NCBI RefSeq assembly: GCF_001446935.1
Contig: NZ_LKKK01000002.1
Location: 124,001 to 188,000 of the forward strand
Origin: Pseudomonas sp. TTU2014-080ASC
GTDB taxonomy: Bacteria > Pseudomonadota > Gammaproteobacteria > Pseudomonadales > Pseudomonadaceae
Reading direction: 5' to 3'
DNA: 64,000 bases
A model generated the notes under the pieces. That model ran no database searches, was not told where the DNA came from, and saw nothing but the letters and a program-made list of their open reading frames with translations. Made by a program: the position numbers and the translations under genes. Below, piece after piece: positions 1-9,001 of the stretch; within the stretch, counting starts at the first letter, position 1, and every line of letters starts with the position of its first letter.

Positions 1-621
1 GAGCATTATCGAAACGTCTTATTATCCTACTTGAGAAATCTGAAACTCAGTACAACAGCACCAAATCTGCTTCAGTACAACCTAAAAACTGTCGCGACAC
101 CAATTCTTAGTAAAATCCATAGCATCAGGAATCTAGCCAGTGGCTATAGTTAAATATTTAGATAAGGTATTTTTGACTTTGGTGGTGCCTGCAAACTCAG
201 CGAAAAGTACACTTTCAATGCTTCGAATAAGCTTTCTCCGTAGTCATCAACTTAGTCATCTCGCTTACCGCAAAAGAGTGTAGTGTAAGCTTCAGTAATG
301 AAGACAATGTTAAAGAGTCTTACTCGTCACTGACTTTGGCTGAGTTTGAAAGCAAGACAAGCCATTATGCCGAAATTCTTTATTACTCGAGCTCCGACAA
401 ATCTATCATGCATTCAATACATCATTGCGTACACATCGATATTGAATTCATAACGGACACGATGCTCGTATATATAACTACTAGCAAACCTTCCCCTTCA
501 ACTTGAAGAGCGCATAGGGCGCTGATTAATTTATGTAGATCTAAATCGCGTACTTTGCTTTTAGACGCTCAAAATCGCAGCTCAACTGCACTCAGGTTAT
601 AGGAAAAAACAGGAGATCAAA
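1..621. other. AT-rich stretch without a recognisable gene
   Basis: About 620 bases that are clearly more AT-rich than the catabolic genes to the right. I see no open frame of convincing length or composition and no RNA gene. It ends in the ribosome-binding site of the orphan gene at 622. It probably belongs to accessory DNA that continues to the left of the window. Confidence 0.5.
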
Positions 622-1188
622 TTGAACGGAATCATAAATAGTAGCCCCTCTGACCAATCAAAGACCGATAACGACTCCAGAAAGCATCAAGGTGAAGCGT
701 CAGACGAAACTGTTACCAATAGAGTCAGAAAAATAGAGCAACTGCTGCAACAGAGCAATAACTATGTGTGCTACTTCTTAGCGATGGGTGGGCACACACG
801 CAGCAGCTACTTGAGACTCAGAAAAAATCCGGGACTAGAAATCATCTGGACCGGCACGGGCCTGAAAAAGGGATGGTGCATCTTAGGTTTGTTGATGCAC
901 AGCCATGCCGGACTCATAAAGATAATTGAACCTACAATGCTCAGTGAAACTTTCGAGCAACTGGGCGACGGAGTCATGATTGGTATTTATGTGTTCACCC
1001 GGAAGTTTGAGGAGCAGTTTGTCGCATCAGCTAAGCAAGATTACCCCTCGCTGGTCGGAACTTTTGGGCTGGAAATGGAGGAAGATTTCGTGTGCTACAC
1101 AGTCGACACGAGAGGCATTGGCTCAACTGGCAATCTGTATGAGGAAATCCAGCTCGGAGTAAAAACCCCCAGCCCTTTTACTCCATAA
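622..1188 (+). CDS. Hypothetical protein, 188 aa, TTG start
   Basis: I do not recognise this protein. The frame starts at a TTG preceded by AGGAG at 611-615 with a six-base spacer, which is good spacing and decides the start. The first 45 residues or so are polar and low in complexity (Ser, Asp, Lys, Gln); the rest is mixed alpha/beta in character with a short hydrophobic patch around GWCILGLLMH. There is no clear signal peptide. Cysteines are scattered and form no obvious metal site. Codon use is AT-richer than that of the genes to the right, and no neighbour suggests a role. It is probably a cytosolic accessory protein from horizontally acquired DNA. Confidence 0.55.
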   Translation: MNGIINSSPSDQSKTDNDSRKHQGEASDETVTNRVRKIEQLLQQSNNYVCYFLAMGGHTRSSYLRLRKNPGLEIIWTGTGLKKGWCILGLLMHSHAGLIKIIEPTMLSETFEQLGDGVMIGIYVFTRKFEEQFVASAKQDYPSLVGTFGLEMEEDFVCYTVDTRGIGSTGNLYEEIQLGVKTPSPFTP

Positions 1189-1374
1189 GATCGGTATCCC
1201 AGAATCTGCAGTAAGAGCGCCGGAGAAGTCCGACTGACCTATTAGTGGATATCACTCCAATAGATATTAAGCCTGCACATAAGGTGCCCGAAGACGATCC
1301 AGCACTCGCCCCACGGTGGGTCATCTGCTATGCAGAGTTGCCCACCTCACAAAACAGTGCCTGGTCAGCCCTGC

Positions 1375-2946
1375 CTATTTCTCCGGCTTGTAGCCCAGGC
1401 GGATGCCGCCCCAATGCCGGCCTTTGACCGTAATCGGCACCGACAGATCGTGCATCAGCTCGCCGGTGTCGCGGGTGTAGGTTTGCAACAACAGCGGCTG
1501 CTGATGGCTGCCGCAGCGAATGCCGGTGCGGTCGTTGAACAGGCGCTTACCCCGGCTGCGGGCGGTATCCACCGTGCGGTCGCCGGTTGGCGGGTGGTTA
1601 AAAGCCCGGTTGTGGGTCGGCACGTAGCCTTCTGCCGTCGTAGCGATGGCGAATACCAGCCCCTCATGCTGTTGCAGTAACGGCTCCTGGATGCCCGGCA
1701 GAACATGATCGGCGTAGTCATCGAAGCGCGTCTTGAACTTGGGCGGGAAAGTGTTGGGAATCGGCTGGTAATTGCGGTCAAACAGGTCACCCAGGCTGAT
1801 GCGACCGTTCTCCACATCACACTCGAACTGCTCGCTGATCTGCTGTGCCGCTGTGCGGGCAAGGTCATAGACACGCTGGTGGTAGTCATCCAGCTTAACC
1901 CCGGCCAACTGCTCACTGACGCTCTCAGCCAGCTCGACCAGACGATCCGAGGAACTGCTCAACTGGCGGGTCTGCACTTCGCTGTCACTAACATCGCTGC
2001 GCAGCTGTCCGACTGCCACAGACAGCTCAGCCAGACGCTCATGATTGTGGCGGGTACCGCTATCGATCTGGCCAACCTGCGCAGCCACATCTTCAGCCAA
2101 GGTGGCGATGCCTTGAAGCTGTTCGCCAGTACGCTCGACCTGCTCGGCAGCCTGCGTCAGTTGTTCAGCCTGACGCTGCATATGCTCGACCACGGCACCA
2201 CTTTGCTGGCGGATATCGTTAACGATCTGGGCGACTTCTTCGGTGGCGCTGCTGGTACGTCCCGCCAAGTTACGCACTTCATCCGCCACCACGGCAAAGC
2301 CACGGCCCATCTCACCAGCACGGGCAGCCTCAATGGCAGCGTTAAGGGCCAACAGGTTGGTCTGGCTGGCGATGGACTGAATCACCTGAGTGACCGTTTC
2401 AATCTGCTCGGTGCGGGTGCTTAGCCCGTCAATCAACTCACGGCTGGTTGCAGTCTGCGCACTGAGCTGCTGCATGGCGGTGATGGCTTCGCGCAAATCT
2501 TGCTGACCGCTGATACTGCTCTGGCGGACATTTTGCGCAGCGCCCAACGTCTGCTCTGCAAGCAGGGCGTTTTCGTGTTCGGTGTGGGTGATAGCTTCGG
2601 CGGCTTGGTTGATCTGCTCTGTCGCGCCCAGCTGTGATTGCAAACGCCCACTGAGTTGCAGGGCGGCGTGGGCGACTTCTGCCGCAGCCAACGCGTTGTG
2701 ACAGGTGTGCCGGGATAAATTCTGGCTCAGCTCGTTAAAGGCATGTTGTGCATCTGCACCCGCAGATTGGGACGCCTGATCCTGACGTTGCCACGGACCC
2801 AGCCAAGGCCATAGCGCCAATAACAAAAATGAAGGCAGGCTGATAAACCAGGGCACGGCAACCGTATGATACAGCAGGGCCAACCCGGCAAGCCCCACAG
2901 CATGCAGCAGGCAGGCCTTGGGGTAGGTGACAAACGCAGAGCGCAT
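1375..2946 (-). CDS. Methyl-accepting chemotaxis protein with C-terminal sensor-like domain
   Basis: Chemoreceptor that would relay ligand binding to CheA/CheW. A hydrophobic hairpin (about residues 10-50, two membrane segments with almost no periplasmic loop) is followed by a long coiled coil. The hairpin tip is unmistakable ([18 protein letters not shown], then [19 protein letters not shown]). The last 130 residues or so form a separate globular domain (NRAFNHPP, then [11 protein letters not shown]), which I take to be a cytoplasmic C-terminal sensor of Cache/PAS character. The start at 2946 is preferred over upstream in-frame codons because TGAGG lies seven bases before this ATG and the membrane hairpin begins at once. 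It may sense arginine-derived compounds given the neighbouring catabolic genes, but that is inference only. Confidence 0.88.
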   Translation of the reverse strand: MRSAFVTYPKACLLHAVGLAGLALLYHTVAVPWFISLPSFLLLALWPWLGPWQRQDQASQSAGADAQHAFNELSQNLSRHTCHNALAAAEVAHAALQLSGRLQSQLGATEQINQAAEAITHTEHENALLAEQTLGAAQNVRQSSISGQQDLREAITAMQQLSAQTATSRELIDGLSTRTEQIETVTQVIQSIASQTNLLALNAAIEAARAGEMGRGFAVVADEVRNLAGRTSSATEEVAQIVNDIRQQSGAVVEHMQRQAEQLTQAAEQVERTGEQLQGIATLAEDVAAQVGQIDSGTRHNHERLAELSVAVGQLRSDVSDSEVQTRQLSSSSDRLVELAESVSEQLAGVKLDDYHQRVYDLARTAAQQISEQFECDVENGRISLGDLFDRNYQPIPNTFPPKFKTRFDDYADHVLPGIQEPLLQQHEGLVFAIATTAEGYVPTHNRAFNHPPTGDRTVDTARSRGKRLFNDRTGIRCGSHQQPLLLQTYTRDTGELMHDLSVPITVKGRHWGGIRLGYKPEK

Positions 2947-3212
2947 GACAAACCTCATTATTATTGTTCTGTGCTGCTCGTTACGCTCAGGGCTCGCGCC
3001 TGTGGAAACGGAATGCAGTGATGATGGTGAGCGCGTAGCACCGAAAACCTGTGCAGGTGATCGGCTGCTGTCAGCAATTCTATAGTCCATCGCGGTGTCG
3101 CTCTTTGCGGCCAAATCGGGCAGAGAGCTGATTCGAGCATTCACCACACCGCCCGACCATGACACTTTAGTCGAGCCATAGCGCTACATAAGTAGCGAAA
3201 GCTCAGTCGTGC

Positions 3213-4292
3213 TCAGAGACGGTGACGACGCACAAACGTCTCATCACGCCAGCGCTTCCAGCGGCCATAGAGCGGCCCGTTGGCGGTGTAACCGCGCCAT
3301 TCGAACATGGCCCCGTCATCGCCGGTATCAAGCAAGGTCAGGCGCTGTTTACCCGGTCTGTATGGTTTTAAAGGCAAACCACGCAGCGCAGCATTGAGGT
3401 TATTCGTCAGAACCGCAGCCTGCTCCACAGCCCGCACAGCATTCTTACGAACCCCGCTGAGGCTGGCGCAATCACCTACGGCGAATACAGGCGGATGGGT
3501 ATAGCTTTGCAGGGTCGGAGCGACCAGCACGTAGCCTCTTTCGTCACAACCTAAGCCACTCAACGCGAGCCACGGTAACGCCTTGAGACCGCTGGCCAGA
3601 ATCAGACGGGAACCACTCCAGACGTGCTCTTTTTCGCTATACAGGTCGCGCTCCTGTATGCGCGTTACCGGGCAGTCCTCACGCACATACACCCCGCGCA
3701 TACGCAACTGCCCCAGCGCACGTAAACGCAGCGCCGGGGACTGCCGTTCAAGCAGATGCCCCGAGCACATCAGCATCAGTTGCGGCACTTGCTCAGCCAG
3801 GGCGAAGGCCAGCTCAACACCCGCCACGCCGGCACCGATGATCCCCAGCGGCTTGGGATCAGCCTGCCATTGTTGCCAGGTGTTGATAAAGGTATCGAAA
3901 GGCTTAACCGCTACCACCTGCATGGCATCGCCGGTTTGTTCGGGCGCTTTATTCTGTGCCCCGACATTCAGCGACAGCCACTTACCGCGCAGGGTGCAGC
4001 CATCGTCCAGCTGCACTTGCTGCTGGGCAGCGGAAAGGCTTTGTAACGGACTGACGATCAGATCGACCTTGGCCGCACGACACAGCGATTGCAGATCAAT
4101 CTGCGCATCGGCGGCGCTGGCGCGGCCCGCAACAACGGCAGGGATCAACCCTGCATACCAGGCAAACGGGCTGGATGAAATCAACGCAATGCGCCCCGGT
4201 GGACGCTCAACCACAGCCCAGCGCCGCAATACACCGAGGTGTGCGTGACCGGCACCAATCAGCAAAAGATCATATTCAGTCAAACAGGTCAT
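3213..4292 (-). CDS. FAD/NAD(P)-dependent oxidoreductase, SelD-associated (NDH-2-like) family
   Basis: Soluble two-dinucleotide-binding flavoprotein of 359 aa. The N-terminal FAD site reads LLIGAGHAHLGVLRRW, a GxGHAH variant typical of the oxidoreductase family often fused to or found beside selenide-water dikinase (SelD). A second Rossmann motif, GIIGAGVAGVELAFALAEQ, binds NAD(P)H, and VFAVGDCAS is the C-terminal FAD-binding element. No membrane anchor is seen. No selD is visible in the window, so a selenium link is unsupported. The start ATG overlaps the stop of a possible tiny frame (ATGA), which suggests translational coupling. It lies downstream of the guanidinobutyraldehyde dehydrogenase candidate on the same strand; its substrate is unknown. 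Confidence 0.8.
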   Translation of the reverse strand: MTCLTEYDLLLIGAGHAHLGVLRRWAVVERPPGRIALISSSPFAWYAGLIPAVVAGRASAADAQIDLQSLCRAAKVDLIVSPLQSLSAAQQQVQLDDGCTLRGKWLSLNVGAQNKAPEQTGDAMQVVAVKPFDTFINTWQQWQADPKPLGIIGAGVAGVELAFALAEQVPQLMLMCSGHLLERQSPALRLRALGQLRMRGVYVREDCPVTRIQERDLYSEKEHVWSGSRLILASGLKALPWLALSGLGCDERGYVLVAPTLQSYTHPPVFAVGDCASLSGVRKNAVRAVEQAAVLTNNLNAALRGLPLKPYRPGKQRLTLLDTGDDGAMFEWRGYTANGPLYGRWKRWRDETFVRRHRL

Positions 4293-4391
4293 CCGTGGGC
4301 AGCACAGAACATGCTGCCCATGGTAATGACATACGCCGCCAGAAAGGAACCACCCACAACGTACCCGGTTCGTTTACCGGCGGTTACTGAA

Positions 4392-5822
4392 TCAGCTTGG
4401 CACAGTGATGTGTTTGATCTGCTGGAACGCCGCCAATCCCCACGGCCCCAGCTCGCGGCCAATCCCACTGGCCTTGCCGCCGCCCCAGGAGGTCTGTGGA
4501 TAAACCACCTGCATGGAATTGATCCACACATGCCCGGCTTCCAGCGCATTGGCTACACGCATGGCACGTTGTGCGTCGGCACTGACCACGGTGCCAGCCA
4601 GGGCAAAGGCACAGTCGTTGGCCTGACGCAGCGCATCGGCCTCATCGCTAAAGCGACGGGCGCACAACACCGGGCCGAAGATTTCTTCGTTCCACAGGCG
4701 GCTATCTGCAGGCACATCGGCATACAGGGTCGGCGCAACAAACCAACCTGCGCCAGACAAGGCTTGGCCACCTGTGCGGCAGTCCAGACCTTCCTGCTCA
4801 GCGATGGCGAAATACTCCTGCACCTTGTTCAGTTGCACCTGGCTGGTCATCGGCCCCATCTCGCAACCGTCTGCATCCGGTGCCGCAACCTTGAGGTTAT
4901 GCATGGCCACCGCCAAACGATCCAGCAGCGCATCGGCAATCTCGTCCTGCACCAGCAGGCGCGAAGTGGCCGAGCACATTTGCCCGGCGTTCCAGCAAAT
5001 ACCGCCGATGATCCATTCCACCGCCTGATCCAGATCGGCGTCGGCAAATACCACAATCGGTGATTTACCACCCAGTTCCAGACTGACCGGCAGCGTGCGT
5101 TCGGCTGCTGCTTGCATCACCCTGCGCCCCACGGCATTGCTGCCGGTGAAAGAGACTTTGACGATCTGCGGATGGGTTGTCATGGCTGCGCCGACATCCG
5201 CCGCGCCGGGCAAGATATTCAGCACACCAGCAGGCAAGCCGATGGCCTGGGCCATTTCGCCCAGGGTCAGCTCGATCAGCGGCGTCAGCTCGGACGGCTT
5301 GAGCAACACACAGCAACCCGCGGCCAATGCCGGAGCGATCTTCCAGGCGCTGGTCACCAGCGGGAAGTTCCACGGCACGATCAAACTGACCACGCCCACC
5401 GGCTCGCGGCGGGCGTAAGAGCGGAAGGCGTCATCCGGCAGCGGCACTTCGGCGTTCTGCGCGGCATCCAGAGCGTCGGCCTGTTCAGCGTAATAAGCGA
5501 AGGTGGCGATGGCGTCGCCGATATCCACTTCAGCCTCATGCCGGGGTTTGCCACTGTTGCGCATTTGCAGGCTGATCAGCTCTTCACTGCGGGCACCGAT
5601 CTGCTCGGCAAAGCCGCGCAGGTACACCGCACGCTGGCGGCCACTGAGCAGGCTCCATGCAGGGAAGGCCGCCTGTGCGGCCTGCACGGCACGGTCCACA
5701 TCCGCTGGTGCGGCACAGGCCACGCTGGCGATCTGCTCGGCAGTTGCCGGGTTATACACAGGCAGTTGCGTACTGATGCTGGAAGCGCACCAGTCGCCAT
5801 TGATAAACAGTTGGGAAGACAT
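4392..5822 (-). CDS. NAD(P)-dependent aldehyde dehydrogenase, probably 4-guanidinobutyraldehyde dehydrogenase
   Basis: Aldehyde dehydrogenase of 476 aa, the usual length for the superfamily. It has the nucleotide-binding VPWNFPLVTSAWKIAPALAAG stretch, the general-base glutamate in LELGGKSPIVVF, the catalytic cysteine in WNAGQMCSATSR and the C-terminal EIFGPVL motif. The sequence resembles betaine/aminoaldehyde dehydrogenases. It lies directly downstream of the 2-ketoarginine decarboxylase candidate on the same strand, so the likely reaction is 4-guanidinobutyraldehyde to 4-guanidinobutyrate, feeding gbuA. A hairpin with a T-run (5837-5861) lies just before the start codon, so expression may be partly uncoupled from the upstream gene. 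Family and chemistry are certain; the substrate is inferred from context. Confidence 0.85.
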   Translation of the reverse strand: MSSQLFINGDWCASSISTQLPVYNPATAEQIASVACAAPADVDRAVQAAQAAFPAWSLLSGRQRAVYLRGFAEQIGARSEELISLQMRNSGKPRHEAEVDIGDAIATFAYYAEQADALDAAQNAEVPLPDDAFRSYARREPVGVVSLIVPWNFPLVTSAWKIAPALAAGCCVLLKPSELTPLIELTLGEMAQAIGLPAGVLNILPGAADVGAAMTTHPQIVKVSFTGSNAVGRRVMQAAAERTLPVSLELGGKSPIVVFADADLDQAVEWIIGGICWNAGQMCSATSRLLVQDEIADALLDRLAVAMHNLKVAAPDADGCEMGPMTSQVQLNKVQEYFAIAEQEGLDCRTGGQALSGAGWFVAPTLYADVPADSRLWNEEIFGPVLCARRFSDEADALRQANDCAFALAGTVVSADAQRAMRVANALEAGHVWINSMQVVYPQTSWGGGKASGIGRELGPWGLAAFQQIKHITVPS

Positions 5823-5836
5823 AGACGGAGACCTGC

Positions 5837-5861
5837 AAAAGCCAGCCCGAGCGGGCTGGCT
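5837..5861 (-). terminator. Hairpin with T-run between decarboxylase and aldehyde dehydrogenase genes
   Basis: Nine to ten base-pair stem (AGCCAGCCC paired with GGGCTGGCT) followed on the minus strand by TTTT. It sits 10 bases after the upstream stop and about 15 bases before the dehydrogenase start. It is an intrinsic terminator or attenuator. Confidence 0.65.
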
Positions 5862-5870
5862 TGACGTTAC

Positions 5871-7472
5871 TTACGGATGGAAAGGCGCCTGCTCAAGCAC
5901 CTCGATAATCAGCGGGCGATCCTGCGGCGCGTTGCGCAGCAGCTCCTGCAAATGCTGATGGTCGCGGGCACGTTCCGCTTCACAACCAAAGCCGCGGGCA
6001 ATCGCGAGCAGATCAGGCGTGTAGATGTCCACACCCAGCGGGGTGATATCGCGGCGCTCCATGTAGCGTTTGATTTCGCCGTAGCCGCTGTTATTCCACA
6101 GCAACACGATGACGCCGACTTTGGCCTCAACCGCACTGGCCAACTCAGGCAAGGTGAACTGAATACCACCGTCGCCCATCAGGCTGATCACCGGGCGCGA
6201 AGGCTCGGCCAGCTTGGCACCAATCGCCGCCGGCAGGCCGTAACCCAAGGTGCCGTAACCGGTGGAGGCGTTGAACCAACGACGCGCTCCATCCATCTCG
6301 ACCAGATGATTTCCGCTGTAAACGGTTTGCGTGGAATCACCGACAAAGCGCACATCTGGCAACGCATCAAGGATGCAATCGAACAGCTGGCGATAGTGCG
6401 TCCAGCCGGCGAAATCTTCGGCCAGCTGTTGCTGTACCGCTGCCGTACGTTGCACACCAAGGCCGTTCGGGTTGATGTCCTGCGGGCCCAGTTCGGCCAG
6501 CAACATGCGCATGGCCAAACGGGCATCGCCCTGAATCGCCAGATGCGGGGTGAAATTGCGCTGCAATTGCTGGCCGTCGATGTCGATACGAATCAGGCGG
6601 CCGGGCAGTTTGAAGTTGCCATCGAACACCACGTCGTAATCGGTTTCGCCCAGTTCAGTGCCAATCGCCAGCACCACATCCGCCTCCAGCGCCAGCTCAC
6701 GCACCGGCACCAGCGACTGGTTACTGCCCAGCAGCAGCGGGTGGCCACCCGGCAGCAAACCTTTGGCATTGATGGTCAGGGCCGTTGGTGCATCCAGCGC
6801 AGCCGCCAGCGCACGGGCTTCGGACTCAGCCGCCACACAGCCACCGCCGAGCAACAACAGAGGCCGCTTGGCCTGCTTAAGCAGATCAGCCGCTTCACGG
6901 ATCAACGTGCGATTCGGTGCCGGACGACGCACCGTCGGCTTGGGCGCCAACTGCATGTGCGAGGCATCGGCGGTGATGATGTCCAGCGGCAACTCGATAT
7001 GCACCGGACGCGGACGCTCACCTTCAAACACGGTAAAGGCACGGGCCAACACCGCTGGCAGCTCTTCCACGCTCATCAGGGTATGGCTGAACGCGGAAAC
7101 ACCGGCGACCATCGCACGTTGGTTGGGCAGCTCATGCAGATAGCCTTTGCCCAAGCCGAGGCGCTCGCGCTCGTTGACGCTGGAAATCACCAGCATGGGA
7201 ATCGAATCAGCGTAAGCCTGCCCCATCGCCGTGAGGATGTTGGTCATCCCGGGGCCAGTGATGATGAAGCAGACACCGGGCTTGCCCGTGACCCGCGCGT
7301 AACCGTCTGCCATAAAGCCTGCGCCCTGTTCGTGGCGCGGTGTGATGTGGCGGATGCGGCTTTCAGGCAGGCCGCGATACAGCTCCACCGTATGAACGCC
7401 GGGGATACCGAATGCGGTATCAACGCCCCAGGCCTGTAATTGCTGAACCAGAAACTCGCCGCATGTGCTCAT
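5871..7472 (-). CDS. Thiamine-diphosphate enzyme, probable 5-guanidino-2-oxopentanoate (2-ketoarginine) decarboxylase
   Basis: ThDP-dependent enzyme of the acetolactate synthase/pyruvate decarboxylase superfamily, 533 aa. The N-terminal pyrimidine-binding domain has the cofactor-activating glutamate in RHEQGAGFMADGYA near residue 46. The central domain follows, then the C-terminal diphosphate-binding domain with GDGGIQFT and, about 28 residues later, NNSGYGEI (the GDG...NN motif that holds Mg-ThDP). It matches the AruI-type 2-ketoarginine decarboxylases of the arginine transaminase pathway, producing 4-guanidinobutyraldehyde and CO2. The setting between an aldehyde dehydrogenase and gbuA supports this strongly. 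Acetolactate synthase is unlikely because no small subunit or branched-chain gene is near. Confidence 0.85.
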   Translation of the reverse strand: MSTCGEFLVQQLQAWGVDTAFGIPGVHTVELYRGLPESRIRHITPRHEQGAGFMADGYARVTGKPGVCFIITGPGMTNILTAMGQAYADSIPMLVISSVNERERLGLGKGYLHELPNQRAMVAGVSAFSHTLMSVEELPAVLARAFTVFEGERPRPVHIELPLDIITADASHMQLAPKPTVRRPAPNRTLIREAADLLKQAKRPLLLLGGGCVAAESEARALAAALDAPTALTINAKGLLPGGHPLLLGSNQSLVPVRELALEADVVLAIGTELGETDYDVVFDGNFKLPGRLIRIDIDGQQLQRNFTPHLAIQGDARLAMRMLLAELGPQDINPNGLGVQRTAAVQQQLAEDFAGWTHYRQLFDCILDALPDVRFVGDSTQTVYSGNHLVEMDGARRWFNASTGYGTLGYGLPAAIGAKLAEPSRPVISLMGDGGIQFTLPELASAVEAKVGVIVLLWNNSGYGEIKRYMERRDITPLGVDIYTPDLLAIARGFGCEAERARDHQHLQELLRNAPQDRPLIIEVLEQAPFHP

Positions 7473-7493
7473 GCAGTCACCTCCCTATTGAGT

Positions 7494-7520
7494 AAAAAGG
7501 CACCGCCATCAGGCGGTGCC
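7494..7520 (-). terminator. Intrinsic terminator after the sodium:solute symporter gene
   Basis: Perfect nine base-pair stem (GGCACCGCC / GGCGGTGCC) with a four-base loop, followed on the minus strand by five T. It lies six bases past the symporter stop and before the decarboxylase gene, so the downstream genes probably have their own promoter or depend on read-through. Confidence 0.8.
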
Positions 7521-7526
7521 ATCCAT

Positions 7527-8909
7527 TCAGGCTGTATGCGCGACGGGGGATTTGCGCGGAGACAACAGGCTGATCAGGACAAAACTGGTAACGCTCAGGG
7601 CCAGCCCCCAATAGATCGGGGTGTTGGCGTCCAGGCCATCGATAACCATGAACACCATCGCGCCGATGCTGCCCAGCGCCATGCTGACGATGGCTGCGAA
7701 GGTGGTTGCACGCTTCCAGTACACCGCACCCAGCAGCGGGATCAGCATGCCGCCCACCAGCAGGTTGTAGGCCATGGTCAGGGCACTGATCACATCGCTG
7801 ACCACCAGTGCGATACCCAGCACCAGCACACCCAGCAGCAGGGTGAAGATACGGTTTACGTGCACGCCTTCATCGCTCTGCTTGCCACTGACCAGCGGCC
7901 ACAGGTCTTGTGCTGCTGTGGTGGAGGCAGCCAGCAGGCCGGCGCTGGCAGTCGACATCAGCGCAGCCAGAGCCGCTGCAACCACCAGACCACGGATACC
8001 GTCCGGCAGGCTGGTCTGCACAATGCTGGCAAACGCGTCGTTGGCGTTGGCCAGATCCGGCAGCAGCACCTTAGCCGCCATGCCGATCAGTACCATGGCC
8101 AGACCGTAGAGCACACAGTAGATACCGGCAGTTGTACCGGCCACGCGGGCAACGGTCTCGCTGCGGGCGGTGAACACACGCTGCCAGATGTCCTGACCGA
8201 TGAAGATGCCGAAGAAGTAGATCAGGAAGTAGGTGATGATGGTGTCCCAGCCGATCGCGGTGAAGTCGAACGCGCTGGCCGGCAGCGCCGCTACCAATGC
8301 ATCCCAACCGCCGGCATCACTGATCGACAGTGGCATCAGTACGAAGACCAGGCCGATAGTCATGATCAGGAACTGCACGATGTCAGTCAGGGTCAGCGAC
8401 CACATGCCGCCGATAGTGGAATACAGCACCACGATACCGCCGCCGAGTAGCACACACACCCAGAACGGTAGGCCCAGCAGCACACTCATCACGCTGCCCA
8501 TACCGATGATGGACGTCGCACCGATCATCAGCGCATACACCAGCATGATCGCAGCGCTGGAATGGCGGGCAGTCGGGTTATAGCGACGCTCCAGCACTTG
8601 GGTCACGGTGTACACCTTCAGGCGCATCAGCGGCTTAGCCAGCAGCAAGCTGATACCGATGATGCCCAGCCCCAGCGCGGCACACAGCCAGATGCCGGAG
8701 ACGCCATGGACATAACCCAAACGGACCGAGCCGATGGTGGAGGCACCGCCAAGCACGGTGGCCGCCATGGTGCCGGTATAGAACACCGGGCCCAGATTAC
8801 GCCCGGCAACCAGATAATCTTCGCGGGTTTTAGCGCGGCGCATGCCGTACCAACCCAGCGCTAACATGGCAGCTACATAAAGCAAAATAACAATCAGGTC
8901 CGTGACCAT
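7527..8909 (-). CDS. Sodium:solute symporter (SSS family)
   Basis: Inner-membrane secondary transporter of 460 aa with about 12-13 hydrophobic segments. Near the N-terminus it has the family pattern RRAKTREDYLVAGRNLGPVF, then GGASTIG and later SSAAIMLVYALMIG. Na+-coupled uptake of a small organic solute is expected. It lies between a second permease gene and the ThDP decarboxylase in a locus whose order (decarboxylase, symporter, permease, gbuA) I recall from the P. aeruginosa gbuA region. A guanidino compound or a related amino acid derivative is therefore the plausible substrate, but specificity cannot be read from the sequence. Confidence 0.85.
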   Translation of the reverse strand: MVTDLIVILLYVAAMLALGWYGMRRAKTREDYLVAGRNLGPVFYTGTMAATVLGGASTIGSVRLGYVHGVSGIWLCAALGLGIIGISLLLAKPLMRLKVYTVTQVLERRYNPTARHSSAAIMLVYALMIGATSIIGMGSVMSVLLGLPFWVCVLLGGGIVVLYSTIGGMWSLTLTDIVQFLIMTIGLVFVLMPLSISDAGGWDALVAALPASAFDFTAIGWDTIITYFLIYFFGIFIGQDIWQRVFTARSETVARVAGTTAGIYCVLYGLAMVLIGMAAKVLLPDLANANDAFASIVQTSLPDGIRGLVVAAALAALMSTASAGLLAASTTAAQDLWPLVSGKQSDEGVHVNRIFTLLLGVLVLGIALVVSDVISALTMAYNLLVGGMLIPLLGAVYWKRATTFAAIVSMALGSIGAMVFMVIDGLDANTPIYWGLALSVTSFVLISLLSPRKSPVAHTA

Positions 8910-8938
8910 GACAAATACCTCTTATTTTTGTAGAACAT

Positions 8939-8993
8939 CTGCACTCAGTCGCATTGCATCTGAGTGCAGTGGCCGGGTCTGAGATCCGGCCAC
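8939..8993. other. Two consecutive stem-loops between the transporter genes
   Basis: The first stem is ten base pairs (CTGCACTCAG at 8939-8948 with CTGAGTGCAG at 8960-8969). The second is eight (GTGGCCGG at 8969-8976 with CCGGCCAC at 8986-8993). On the minus strand neither is followed by a T-run, so processing or mRNA protection between the NCS1 permease and the SSS symporter is more likely than plain termination. Confidence 0.6.
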
Positions 8994-9001
8994 TTTCGTT
9001 T

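Noticed and set aside
5877..7439. Long plus-strand open frame (520 codons) opposite the ThDP decarboxylase gene
   Set aside because: Its residues are the low-complexity mirror of a GC-rich gene (Gln, Arg, His runs) and show no motif; the minus-strand frame has full ThDP motifs.
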